DNA of 64,000 nucleotides from Cytidiella melzeri (Eukaryota; Basidiomycota; Agaricomycetes; Polyporales; Irpicaceae). Each line of letters starts with the position of its first letter. The stretch's first letter is position 1. Of the stretch, positions 21,508 through 31,845 are shown piece after piece. A model generated the notes under the pieces. The model did not search any database. It saw only the letters and a program-made list of their open reading frames with translations, and was not told the DNA's origin. Position numbers and translations under genes: made by a program. The stretch lies in the NCBI GenBank assembly GCA_022592445.1, contig JABYQR010000025.1:1-64000 (forward strand), written 5' to 3'.

Positions 21508-22228
21508 AAATTCTCTTCCATTCTTTTCTTGAGGTCGGCATTTTCCGCCCTCAGCTTCTCCAATTCTCCTAGTATAGCATTGAGCATTACTTCTGATATG
21601 CTTGACGAGCTCAATGCTGCCTCTTTCTCAGGCTTGTTTTTTTCGGCCTTATAAGAAGATGCCTCCGCATTGGTAGCGGCCACAAGGGGTCCTCGAGGAG
21701 GTAGACGGGGAACTGCCGGTTTTGTGCACGTGCGTGCAATGTGGTTGGGGTCAGCTGTAAGCTCCTGGCAGTTGTAACACCGCCGAACCTGTTGAATTTT
21801 GGAGGTGTCTACCTCCATAGGGACTGGACTGTTTGAGGGATGTGGAGCCGGAGTGAAACGAGGTTGCAACAGGGTTGGTTTTGACGTAACCAAGGAGTAA
21901 GATGACAATGGTCTCTTTCCCGTTGTTTCACGGATATGGGCATAGGCAGCTGCCATCTTGAGAGACCGGTCTACCCAGTCCTGGTAGTATTTCGGCGGTG
22001 CTTCCGCCGTTGCCAATTGTCTGTAAATAAACTCCAGGAGACCTTTGATGAACCGAATCTCCTTATCCTTATCACTCAGTCCAGAGATCCGGCCTACGTA
22101 GGATTGGACATACGTCCCTACATCACGTGCGTTCTTCTCCTTTCCCTCAGTTCCACATAGTTTTTTCAGCTCGCAAATGGCTGTGTCATCAGGGGTTGTG
22201 TTGATACACCCGGAAACAGCTGTACATG
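21504..22228 (-). pseudogene. Gypsy gag, 5'-truncated (element D)
   Basis: C-terminal 240 residues of Gag: a capsid-like region (VQSYVGRISGLSDKDKEIRF, YYQDWVDRSLKMAAAYA), a Pro-rich stretch, a single zinc knuckle (CYNCQELTADPNHIARTC), and a Glu/Lys-rich coiled-coil tail ending MEENF. It overlaps the protease frame by 4 nt in another phase, typical of gag-pol arrangements using frameshifting. Its N-terminal half and the 5' LTR are missing because a CTCGAG-rich repeat block replaces them from about 22228. Confidence 0.88.
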
Positions 22229-22780
22229 CAACAAGCTCAACGAGGACCCCTTCTCGCGAACAAGCAGGGCTCCTTGTCACTCAAGAGCCCTTGCGAGATG
22301 TCTCGAGGATCACGCAAGAGCTGGTTCTACAGCTTGCTTCTCGAGCTTGTCATACAGCTCGCGTCTCGAGCTGACTTGCTCCTTGCACCTCGCATCTCAA
22401 GCTTTTCTATAGCTCAGCCCTTTGGGCACTCGAGCTTGTGCTCCCTTGAGTTATGGTTCGCCTTCTCGCACGAGTTCTCGTTCATGTCTCTTGTGAATTT
22501 TGGGCAGCCTCGAGTACATTCGCACTTTCCTTTGCCACTCTTGGTTTCCTTGCAGCCCCCTTGCTGCAACAAGATCAAACGAGGCACTCTTCTTGCAAAC
22601 AAGCAGAGCTCCTTGTCACTCGAGAGCCCTTGGATCCCACGGCTCTTCTCATGAATAGGGGAACCTCGAGCAGCCTCTCTCTCTCTTCATCAATCCTCCA
22701 AACTCGTCACTACCAAGATTTGTTTCCATTGCACTGCCTCCTTCTCCTGTGTGGACTCGAGTCACCAAGCCTTTGTTTGA
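22227..22780. repeat. CTCGAG-rich block bounded by 66-bp direct repeats
   Basis: At least eight CTCGAG hexamers in about 550 bp, where about 0.1 would be expected. An imperfect direct repeat of about 66 bp opens the block (22227-22292) and recurs at 22564-22632 (shared core AACAAGCAGRGCTCCTTGTC). No coding evidence. It replaces the start of element D gag, so it is likely an insertion of unknown type. Confidence 0.7.
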
Positions 22781-23304
22781 CTGGCGTTAGCAAGGCCGGC
22801 AAACGGCAAGCACAATTCCTGAACATTAAATGAAATATTACTTTTTGAGCCAGATTTGTAAGTAAACTTGATGCTGGTAGCAGCCTGAACAAGTAATTTT
22901 GTTGGGAATAGCTTCTTCAATGAGTAATGTTTAGTAAGTTGGTGGTTTGTCTTCTCTGGAGCACACAATCATTCATGAAAGAAGAGGGACTGTGCTGTGT
23001 TTTTTGAAGTGCAATAATGGGTGTCGGCACAGAATTAAAACAAGTTTGTGGAGTAGAGCATGGAGATAAAGATTGTTTGACATGCATCTTCTTCTCAATG
23101 GCATTGAATTATATTAGATGATCTAGATAAAGTTTGGTAAACTGCAGGAGCAGGGTTACAAGTGATTATGTTATTGATACAAATTGAATAAATCATATAG
23201 CGTGAGATAGTCAATTGCACCGGTGACTTTGTTACTAAAAAGAACCTCAGTAAACAACTCTGTTCCTGGTAAGGATCTTGCCAAGCCATCTGGTGATGAA
23301 TATT
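22781..23304 (-). repeat. R2 repeat, 3' part
   Basis: Minus-oriented R-family copy. The 3' terminus (complement of CTGGCGTTAGCAAGG) is at 22781 with a flanking T on the target side. The subterminal TACAATTCCTGAA-type motif sits about 35 bp inside as CACAATTCCTGAA. It is interrupted at 23304 by R3. It continues at 25360-26467 and 27988-28404, collinear with the uninterrupted copy R5. Confidence 0.8.
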
Positions 23305-25359
23305 TACAATTCCTGAAGAATGAAGAAGAATTATTCCAGTGTGCTCCAGCACATTGATGCCTTTTCAGATGTGACCTTTTTGTCCCCCAAAGTGTGGGAA
23401 TCTGATGGCAGAATACAGAAAGTAACTGTGTCAATAACAAAAACAATGAATACAGCTGATGGCATCACACTGGCCTTGTTATCAGCCCTTTATAACTTTG
23501 TATCAGATCACTTTTGCAATCAAAATGCAGTTTTTGATTTTTACAGACTGCATATGGGGATAAATCTGTACATATCATACACCATTGGATAGCCCTATCT
23601 TGTGGCAACATCTTGGTACAAACATCCTGTCAATTGAAGTGGAGTTGAGCAAGTTATGGCCTGTCTACTGAAAAAGGTCACTCAGACTCAGATTCAAACT
23701 GCACTCTTGCTATGATGTCAAATTCTGGTCAGGTACATGTGCAGCAGTCTACAGACATTGCTGGCTCTCTGAACAAGGAATACAATTAGAAGACATGCCA
23801 CACATGGTATTGGCTCTGAGCAAGAGTTACCAGTACTTTGGAAGCTAACTACCAAATCTCAATCCCTACATTCTTGGACAATGTAAATTTGTGGCTGCAT
23901 TAGTCGTGAGTACTGTATCTGATTGTTTCACAAAGTTTCACAACTTTTAGTTGCTCTCTAAGCAGGAATTACAATCAGAACACAGCCTGTGGCAGTTCCA
24001 ATGGGGTGAGGCAGTTCAGACATCAACAGTACATGGTTGCATCAGCAGCAAGCACTGCAATGGATTGTTGCACAAAGTTTTACAACCATTCGTTGCTCTC
24101 TAAGGAGGAGTTAAAATCAGAACATAGCCTGTGGCAGTTCTGATGGGGCTGAGGCAGTCCAGACATCAACAGGCCGTGGTTGCATCACCATAGAGCACTG
24201 CCTTTGATTCTTCCATACAGTTTCACAACCACCAGTTGCTCTATAAGCAGGAGTTACAATCAGAACATAGGCTGTTGCAGCTCTGATGGGGGTGAGGCAA
24301 TGCAGACATTAGCTAGACATGGTTTCATCAGCAGCCAGCGCTGCATTCAATTGGTCCACAAAATTTCACAACCATTAGTTGCTCTCTAAGGAGAAGTTAC
24401 AATCAGAGCACAGCCTGTGGCAGTTCTAGTGGGGCTGAGGCAGTTCAGACATCAACAGGACATAGTTGCATCAGCAGCAAGCACTGCATTTGATAGTTCC
24501 ACAAAGTTTCACAACCACTAGTTGCTCTATAAGCAGGAGTTACAATCAGAACACAGCCTGTGGCAGTTTCAATGGAGACAAGGCAGTTCATACCTCAACA
24601 GGATATCAAGCCCTTCATTTCTTAAGCAAGCAATTTTCTGTCATCAGCAGTGAACACTGCACAAGATTCATGATAAGATATATGAAGCCCCTTGCCACCA
24701 TTGGTGACTACCCTCATCAATGTATGGCTTGTTTTCCTGCAACCAAACTTATCATTTGTAGTACAGTCACTTTATCCCAGATCAAGTTGCCTATCAACAG
24801 TGTCCCCAATAGAAATGCCCGTAATACAGTCAATATTCATGACCAGATGGCTTGGCAAGGTTCTTACCAGGAACAGAGTTGTTTACTCAGGTTCCTTTTG
24901 GTAACAAAGTCACAGGTGCAATTAACTACAATCTAGATGATTTATTCAATCTGCTATCAATAACATAAACACTTGCAACCCTGCTCCTGCAGTTTACCAA
25001 ATTGTTTGTAGAATATTTAACATAGTTCAACACCATCAAGAAGAAGACACATGTCAAACAATCTTTATCTCCATGCTCTACTCCACAAACTTGTACATGT
25101 TTTAATTCTGTACTCACATCCATTGTTGCACTTCAAACAATGCAGCACAGTCCCTCTTCTTTCATGAATAATTGTGTGCTCCAGTGGAGACAAACCACCA
25201 AATTACTATACATTAATCATTGAAGAAGCTATTCCCAACAGAATTACTTGTTCAGGCTGCTACAAGCACCAAGTTTACTTACAAATCTGGCTACAAAAGT
25301 AATATTTTATTCAATCTGCAGGAATTGTACTTGCCGCTTGCCGGCCTTGCTAACGCTAG
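23305..25359 (+). mobile_element. R3: complete R-family element (Helentron/HINE-like, noncoding)
   Basis: 2055 bp from TACAATTCCTGAAG to AACGCTAG, inserted into R2 without a multi-base target duplication; T lies on both sides. Ends: a 5' TACAATTCCTGAA and an inverted copy about 30 bp from the 3' end, followed by GC-rich CTTGCCGCTTGCCGGCC and CTAG. A central array of about 142-bp tandem repeats lies at 23925-24610. No ORF. This layout (subterminal inverted repeats, central satellite, T/T site) is that of Helentron-associated elements in animals. Assignment is inference. Confidence 0.65.
23925..24610 (+). repeat. 142-bp tandem repeat array A1
   Basis: About five units. The landmark GTGGCAGTTC or a close variant recurs at 23991, 24131, 24274, 24417 and 24560, a spacing of 140-143 bp. 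Each unit also has GTTGCTCTCTAAGSAGGA and GACATCAACAG. Confidence 0.9.
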
Positions 25360-26467
25360 TGACTGTATTACGGGCATTTGCTATTGGTGACACCTTTGAT
25401 AGGCAACTTGATGTGGGATAAAGTGACTGTACTACAATTGATAAGTTTGGCTGCGGGAAAAGGAGCCATACATTGATGAAGATAGTCGCCAATGGTAGCA
25501 AGGGGCTTCATCTATCTTGTCATTAATCTTGTGCAGTGTTCACTGCTGATTCTAGAAAATTACTTGCCTCAAGAATGAAGGGCTTGAGGGTGTCTCATTG
25601 ATCAATTTCTAGAACATGTTACATGTGTCCTGTTGATGTCTGCACTGCCTCACCCCCATCAGAGCTGCCACAGGCTGTGTTCTGATTGTAACTCCTGCTT
25701 ATAGAGCAACTAGTGGTTGTGAAACTGTATGGAAGAATCAAAGGCAGCGCTCTATGCTGATGAAACCACGTCCTGTTGATGTCTGAATTGCCTCAGCCAC
25801 ATCAGAATTGCCACAGGCTATGTTCTGATTCTAACTCCTCCTTAGAGAGCAACTAATGGTTGTGAAACTTTGTGGAAGAATCAAAGGCAGTGCTTGCTGT
25901 TGATGCAACCATATCCTGTTGATGTCTGAACTGCTTCAGCCCCATCAGAACTGCCACAGGCTATGTTCTGATTTTAATTCCTCCTTAGAGAGCAACTTAT
26001 GGTTGTGAAACCTTGTGCAACAATCCGACACAGTGCTTGCTGCTGATGCAACCATGTCCTGTTGATATCCGAACTGCCTCACTGCCATTGGAACTGCCAC
26101 AGGCTATGTTCTGATTTTAACTCCTCCTTAGAGAGCAACTAATGGTTGTAAAACTTTGTGCAACAATCCATTGCAGTGCTTGCTGCTGATGCAACCATGT
26201 ACTGTTTCTGATTGTAACTCCTGCTTAGAGAGCAACTAACCGTTGTGAGACTTGTGGAACAATCAGATGCAGCACTCACTGCTGATGCAGCCACAAATTT
26301 ACATTGTTGAACAATGTAGGGGTTGAGAACTTGTGCTTAGCTTCCAAAGTACTGGTAATCCTTGCTCAGAGCCAACACTATGTGTGGCATGTCTTCTAAT
26401 TGTATTCCTTGTTCAGAGAGCAAGCAATGTCTGTAGATTGCTGCAAATCAACCTGACCAGGATTTGA
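25360..26467 (-). repeat. R2 repeat, central part with array A2
   Basis: Continues R2 after R3. It holds a reverse-oriented 142-bp array (25630-26280; CTGCCACAGG landmark at 25666, 25808, 25951 and 26093) and then a unique arm, ending where the RecQ transposon inserted. Confidence 0.8.
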
Positions 26468-26719
26468 TAGTCTCGGTCCCAGACGTTCGGGCACCTTCCT
26501 GTTTAGGGAGCGGAGAACGAAAAAAAAGAGAGGGGGGCGCCCGAACGTCTGGTGTTTTTGGCCTATCCGGGTGTAGGTAAACTCCCACGTGGCAATCGTG
26601 TCGCGTCCACAACGCGTCCACTTCGGGCGCTTATGTTATTAGCACTACGCGCGATCCTGTATTTACTTCGTCTCTGTCTTGCTATTACATTGTCCCTCCA
26701 TGTCTTATTGCTCAACAAT

Positions 26720-27535
26720 ATGCCAGTAACAATTACACGAGTCAACAAGCAGCGATGGGACCCTCTCGACGCCCTGATGGCACCTCGCCCGCGCCCCGAA
26801 GCTACTGCAGCCCTGTCTGGTAGCCAATCTTTGACAACTGCGTCTTGCACGACCTCGTCCCTTCCATCACAGCCTTCAGCAGCAAATACATATGAGTCTA
26901 TTCTGGATGAACTACAGCCCCTGGCTCCAAAGACAATCAACCATGCTCGGTCGTACAAGCTACTCGGAGAGGCCCGAGAACAGGCAAAGAAAGATTGCCA
27001 GTATTGTTCTGAGACATGGCGGAGTAGAGTCAGACACGAGATTGAAGCTAGATGTCATGGACGCGTACTGTATTGGTATCAAGAAGACGTCGCGGAAGCC
27101 TTCCATCTCGAGTTGGACATCGCGATTGTGGCGGGGACAGGCTTTGGGAAAACACTCCCCTTCGTCATGCCACTGCTCGTCGAGGAGTCCGGTTCAAAGG
27201 TGATCATTGTCTCACCTCTCAATGCTCTCGAACGTGACCAGGTGAGTTTCTGATGAGGATTGTCAATGTACTCGAAGCTGACTATATGTGCCATGCACTC
27301 ACTCACTCTGATAGGCTGCGCGGTTCCGTGATATGGGGCTGACCGCTGTGGCTGTCAATGGCGAGGACTATTCGCACGAGCTGCACCAGGTGATATTTCA
27401 CGTGATTCACATTTTAGTACAAAGACTCACCTTAGTTTCCAGCAACTCGAAGCTGATCACTTTCGTGTCATCATCACCTCTCCGGAAATGATCTTGAAGC
27501 ATCCTCGGTTCTCAAAGCTCATGAGGAGCTCGAGT
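26720..27535 (+). pseudogene. RecQ-like helicase, N-terminal part (RQ-A)
   Basis: Exons 26720-27241, 27315-27389 and 27443 onward. Exon 2 is 75 nt, exactly as in the copy at 59842. Visible: a disordered N-terminus, WYQEDVAEAF before motif I, Walker A AGTGFGKTLPF, VSPLNALERDQ (motif Ia), FRDMGLTAVAVNG, and ITSPEMILKHPRFSKLM. It terminates at RSSS-stop, where the internal deletion fuses it to the right end. Without DEAH and helicase-C it cannot be active. It would be an ATP-driven DNA unwinding enzyme in the intact element. Confidence 0.85.
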
Positions 27536-27740
27536 TGATGGTGCATCTCAACTTCGCGGCAATCCGTCGATGCGAGGTGTTCTCAAGGCGACTCGCGCAC
27601 CGTGTTGTCCTACCAAGCGGTCCTCTGGCAGGGCTGGGCTCAGACTCGTCACCAGAGTCCGAGTCGTCTTCGTCCTCGAGGTCGGCACCTTCAAAGTACT
27701 GGCGTGGAACGCGTGCGCGAGGCATTTGAGGGCGAACGAG
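27536..27740 (-). pseudogene. 5' end of a minus-strand gene next to the right TIR (RQ-A)
   Basis: Minus-strand frame starting MPRARVPRQYFEGADLE and continuing with an acidic Asp/Ser/Glu-rich stretch. It is truncated by the internal deletion. By position it should be the start of the convergent gene whose C-terminal part is seen at 62938-63999. That match cannot be confirmed here because the regions do not overlap. Confidence 0.45.
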
Positions 27741-27987
27741 ACGAGACGGGGGAAAGCAAAGTTTATTGGGACGTGTAGTGTACAAAACTCGTAAATTAAT
27801 CGCGCCGTGATTTGCAGTCACGGTCGCAGATAATCACGACCACGTGGGATTCACCTACACCCGGATAGGCCAGGAACACCAGACCCTCAGCTGGCTTCCT
27901 GGTTTTTTTTTCGTTCTCCGCCCCCAAAACAGGAAGGCAGCGCACGTGGCAGTGTGCAGAGGGTCTGGGACCGAGACTAGGATTTGA

Positions 27988-28404
27988 CATCATTTGCCAG
28001 CAGGAGTGGAGTTTGAATCTGAGTCTGGATGACTTTTTTCAGTAGACTGGCCATAACTTGCTCAATTCCACTTCAATTGACAGGATGTCTGTACCAGGAT
28101 GTTGCTACAAGATAGTGCTATCCAATGGTGTATGATATGTACAGATTTATCCCCATATGCAGTCTGTAAAAATCAAAAACTGCATTTTGATTGCAAAAGT
28201 GATCTGATACAAAGTTATAAAGGGCTGATAACAAGGCCAGTGTGATGCCATCAGCTGTATTCATTGTTTTGTTATTGACACTGTTACTGTCTGTATTCTG
28301 ACATCAAAATCCCACACTTTGGGGGACAAAAAGCTCACATCTGAAAAGGCATGAATGTGCTGGAGCACACTGGAACAATTCTTCTTCATTCTTCAGGAGT
28401 TGTA
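27988..28404 (-). repeat. R2 repeat, 5' part
   Basis: Resumes right after the RQ-A target duplication, collinear with 44130-44543. It ends with the R 5' terminus (complement of CAGGAGTTGTA) and contains the family block TTTGGGGGACAAAAAG. Confidence 0.8.
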
Positions 28405-29975
28405 ATTGTTCCACAAAGTTTCACAACCATTAGTTGCTCTCTAAGGAGGAGCTACAATCAGAGCACAACCTGTGGTAGTTCCAGTGGGGCGGAAGCAGTT
28501 CAGACATCAACAGGATGTGGTTGCATCACCATAGAGCACTGCCTTTGATTCTTTCACACAGTTTCACAACCACCAGTTGCTCCATAGGCAGCAGTTAAAA
28601 TTTTACAATCAGAACACAGCTTGTGGCAGCTCTAATGGGGGTGAGGCAGCGCAGGCATCAGCTGGATGTGGTTTCATCAGCAGCCAGTGCTGCCTTTAAT
28701 TGGTCCACCAAATTTCACAACCACTACTTTCTAAGCAGGAGTTACAACTGTGGCAGTTCTGATGGGGGTGAGGCAGTCCAGACATCAACAGTACATGGTT
28801 GCATTGGCAGCACGCACTGCATTCGATTGGTTCACAAGGTTTCACAACTACTACTCTCTAAGCAGGAGTTCCAATCAGAACACAGTCTGTGGCAGTTTTG
28901 ATAGGGGTGATGCAGCTCAGACATCAACTGACCATGGTTGCATCGGCAGCAAGCACTGCATTGCATTGTTCCACAAAGTTTCACAACCATGTTGCTCTCT
29001 AAGGAGGAAATACAATCAGAACACAGGCTGTGGCAGTTCCAGTGGGGCTGATGCAGTTCAGACATCAACAAGACGTGGCTGCATCACCATAGAGCACTGC
29101 CTTTGATTCTTCCATACTGTTTCACAACCACTAGTTGCTCTATAAGCAGGAGTTACACTCAGAACCCAGCCTGTGGCGGATACAATGGGGGTGAGGCAGT
29201 GCAGACATCAACATGACACATGTAACAAGTCTTAGCAAGTGATCTGATGAGACAACCTCAAGCCCTTCATTCTTGAAGCAAGTAGTTTTCTAGACTCAGC
29301 AGTGAACACTGCACAAGATCAATGACAAGATCGATAAATTCCCTTGCTACCAATTGGTGACTACCATCATCAATGTATGGCTCCTTTTCCCGCAACCAAA
29401 CTTATCAATTGTACAGTCACTTTATCCCAGATCAAGTTACCTATCAAAGGTGTCACCGATAGCAAATGCCTGTATTGCGGTTGATATTCATGACCGGATG
29501 GTTTGGCAAGGTCCTTGCCAAGAACAGAGCGCTTTACTGAGGTTCTTATTAGTAACAAAGTTACAGGTGCAATGTACCACGTCATGCTATATGAGTTATT
29601 TAATTTGCTTTCAATAACGTAATTGCTTGTGATGCTGCTCCTGCAGCTTACCAAATTGTATGTGGATTATTTAATGTAGTTCAACATTATTAAGCAGAAG
29701 ACAATTGTCAAACAATCCTTGTCTCTATGCTCTACTCCACAAACCTGTCTTAATTCTGTACTCACACCCATCATTGCACTTTAAACAATACAGTACAGTC
29801 CCTCTTCTTTCATGAATGATTGTGTGCTCCAGTGAAGACAACCACCAACTTACTATACATTACTCATCCAAAAAGCTATTCCCAACAAATTTACTTGTTC
29901 AGGCTGCTACCAGCACCAAGTTTACTTACAAATCTGGCTCAAAAAGTGATATTTACTCAATATTCAGGAATTGTA
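28405..29975 (+). repeat. R4 repeat, truncated, with array A3
   Basis: Plus-oriented R copy lacking its 5' portion. It begins directly in the 142-bp array (28410-29215; six units, landmarks 28472, 28623, 28750, 28889, 29030 and 29173) and runs to ATTCAGGAATTGTA at 29975, where the 3' terminal 30 bp are lost. Confidence 0.8.
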
Positions 29976-30397
29976 AATGCAAGCAGGAGGTGGTGTAATG
30001 CAGCGAGAAGCGATGAGATGTGAGGAGATATAGCAAGCAGCAATGAGGTACAAGGTACGTGGGGCATAGTGACAAGGCACAAGAAGGGCAAGTAGTGGGG
30101 AGCAAGTGGCAGGTTTGAGCAGCACAACAACAAGGGGCAAGAGAATGAGATACGGTTTGTAGGTTAAGGACAAGGAATAACAGTGATGCACACAAAGGGG
30201 TTAACAAGGTACAAGACAGAGAGTCCAAGAGGGTAATGGGGGGGGGGGGGGGACACAAAGGTTGAGCGGAAGAGTGCAAGGAATGTAGGAAAGGAGATCA
30301 AGAAAGGAATGTGAGAACTTGGAGTGAGGAAGTATCCCCTATTGCTCTTGCATTGTGCTGTATTCCGATATATGATTGCACCTATTTGAATTGTCTC
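29976..30397. repeat. LTR-D-related fragment with G14 run
   Basis: Resembles 10.2-10.45 kb (shared CAAGAGGGTAATGG and AACAGTGATGCAC blocks). A run of 14 G follows at about 30239-30252. No gene. Confidence 0.5.
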
Positions 30398-31052
30398 TGC
30401 CATACATGGCCCAACTAGCCCTTCTACCTCTGGTTTACAGGTTTAAACCCCTTTCAAATTCTTTGCACACCTATGAAGTACTCACACCATGTGGCTTGGA
30501 CTCTACACATACATGGTAAGATTACACTGCTACCCATCACACTGGCACATCCACATGGCAACCATCATGTGTCTTAGCCCAGAGCTAGGCTTGTAACCTC
30601 ATAGTTCTATTTATATGGCCTCTGTTCTCTATATGGTTAGATTTTTATCACAAGTGTGAGATCAGAATACAAGGACTATGCTCATTCCAGAAAGATTAAA
30701 GATCTTGGCATAGTCTAGACAACAGTTATTATACTTCTTTAGGTAATTCTTTTGTACTTTCTTCACATGGCTTCTTGCAATGGCTGCTCTCAAGCATGGT
30801 CTGTGCACACATCCCTGAAGTCTATATATACTGCTGCATGTATGCTTCTGATCCTCTATCTCAACCTCTTGGTCTTTGCTGGACTAGGTAAGCCACACCT
30901 CTCTTCCACTAAATAGATTCTAGTCAATGCTAACAAGTGTGTAGCAGTTAGCATTGAGTTTGTGGAAATTTTGTGCTTCACACCAACCACCACCTCCCTT
31001 TTACACAGCTGCTGTGTCAAGCCCTTGTCTCCACATCAGTCTCTGTGTGTAC
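30398..31052 (+). repeat. Diverged LTR-B copy
   Basis: Starts TGCCATACATGGCCC AACTAGCCC and follows LTR-B to about 31052, with the TATA block (GTCTATATATACTGC near 30819) and the donor-like GGACTAGGTAAGC (GT at 30888). It lies directly upstream of the region conserved between the two secreted-protein genes. Confidence 0.65.
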
Positions 31053-31058
31053 TAGGTA

Positions 31059-31362
31059 CATTCTACATCATTATTGTGCTCTCCATATTGCACCTGGATT
31101 AACCTGTCTTTGTGTGTACTAGGTTCCTACAGTCTGCAGTGGGATTACAGCAGTTCATCCACCCTTAGGCTTTCTATCTACATAACAACACTGTCCTCTC
31201 TCAGCTTGTCAGTACTTGCATTGCTTCAGTGCTGGTCAGTAAGTGCATTGTTGTCAATATTCCACATACTTTGGATCACTATACTGAAGAAATTGTTCTT
31301 ACAGCTTTCTTCCCAAAGCTTTCCACCCCTACACAAAATATTCTCCAACCTCCTATACCATC
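31059..31362 (+). promoter_or_regulatory. Promoter/5'UTR of secreted protein 1, with UTR intron
   Basis: Aligns over its full length with the reverse complement of 51580-51880 upstream of the paralogue. Shared blocks include GGTACATTCTA, GCACCTGGATTAACCTGTCT and GCTTCAGTGCTGGTCAGTAA. Both contain a UTR intron in the same place; here it is 31239-31305 (GTAAGT...TTACAG, 67 nt). Confidence 0.7.
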
Positions 31363-31845
31363 ATGCAACTCTCAAGTTTCCTCATTTTGTTTGCCACTGT
31401 GGTTACCAGTGCATTCCATATGTCGACTGTGTCTGCCATCCCATACGGCAGTAAAGAGTTTTGTGACCCAACTTTGTTTAACAAACCCAACTCCAAAAAT
31501 GTGGATAGGCACAGCACAGAGACAAGAAACATTGCCCGGGCCAGTCTGCATTGCCTTTGTCAAATTAATCTGGCCAAAAGGGTTGGACCTACACGAGAGG
31601 AATGGGCTTCCATGGTCAATGCAGACACTGATGGTGGTTTGAAGCGCTTGTTTTTGATAATGCTGGAAAAGAAGGAATGGCAATACAAAAAGCCCAAAGA
31701 CGTTATACCAGGAGTTATATGGGAAATTCTCCAAGACCCCGATGCCAGGAAGGGCTGGGAAAAGGGAGTGAGAGCTCGTCTGTTTGTAGCATTGTCAAAA
31801 GGAACACTCAGAACAGGCCCTTTTGAATCTGGAGGAAAGTGCTAG
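31363..31845 (+). CDS. Small secreted protein 1 (candidate effector, unknown fold)
   Basis: 160 codons, single exon after a 5'UTR intron. The N-terminus is a clear signal peptide (MQLSSFLILFATVVTSA, cleavage probably after STVSA). The mature part of about 135 residues is basic, with few cysteines, and has no domain I recognise. It is a paralogue of 51127-51579: shared positions include the signal region, SAxPxGxKE, LFNxPN, a central Trp, PKDV/PVKxxIWxxLQD and a Trp-Arg-Leu tail. The frame is intact despite being surrounded by dead transposons, which suggests maintained function. A role in host interaction is inference from size, secretion and setting. Expression evidence would be needed to exclude a relic. 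Confidence 0.75.
   Translation: MQLSSFLILFATVVTSAFHMSTVSAIPYGSKEFCDPTLFNKPNSKNVDRHSTETRNIARASLHCLCQINLAKRVGPTREEWASMVNADTDGGLKRLFLIMLEKKEWQYKKPKDVIPGVIWEILQDPDARKGWEKGVRARLFVALSKGTLRTGPFESGGKC

Larger units (their letters stand above)
26468..27979 (+). mobile_element. RQ-A: TIR transposon, internally deleted (RecQ/DUF6589-like family)
   Basis: 1512 bp with perfect 9-bp ends TAGTCTCGG/CCGAGACTA extending into TIRs of over 100 bp with gaps, including a shared inner block (GGCCTATCCGGGTGTAGG). It is flanked by an 8-bp duplication GGATTTGA (26460-26467, 27980-27987). The empty site is visible in R5 near 44120 (AGAATTTGACATC). It contains the first three exons of a RecQ-like gene on the plus strand and the 5' part of a minus-strand gene near the right TIR. 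The middle is missing compared with the copy starting at 59335. Confidence 0.85.

Noticed and set aside
23925..24610. CRISPR-like regular repeats
   Set aside because: Units are tandem copies of about 142 bp with no unique spacers, in a fungal transposon context.
23305..25359. R family as a MITE or classical TIR transposon
   Set aside because: The inverted motif is terminal at one end but about 30 bp inside at the other, and insertion left no multi-base duplication at the R2 site.
26468..27979. Assigning the RQ family to hAT or KDZ from the 8-bp duplication
   Set aside because: No hAT or KDZ transposase motif is visible in either copy, and duplication length alone is not diagnostic.
31363..31845. 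Naming the secreted proteins as a known toxin or effector family
   Set aside because: Only the signal peptide and paralogy are visible. No cysteine pattern or motif of a named family was recognised.
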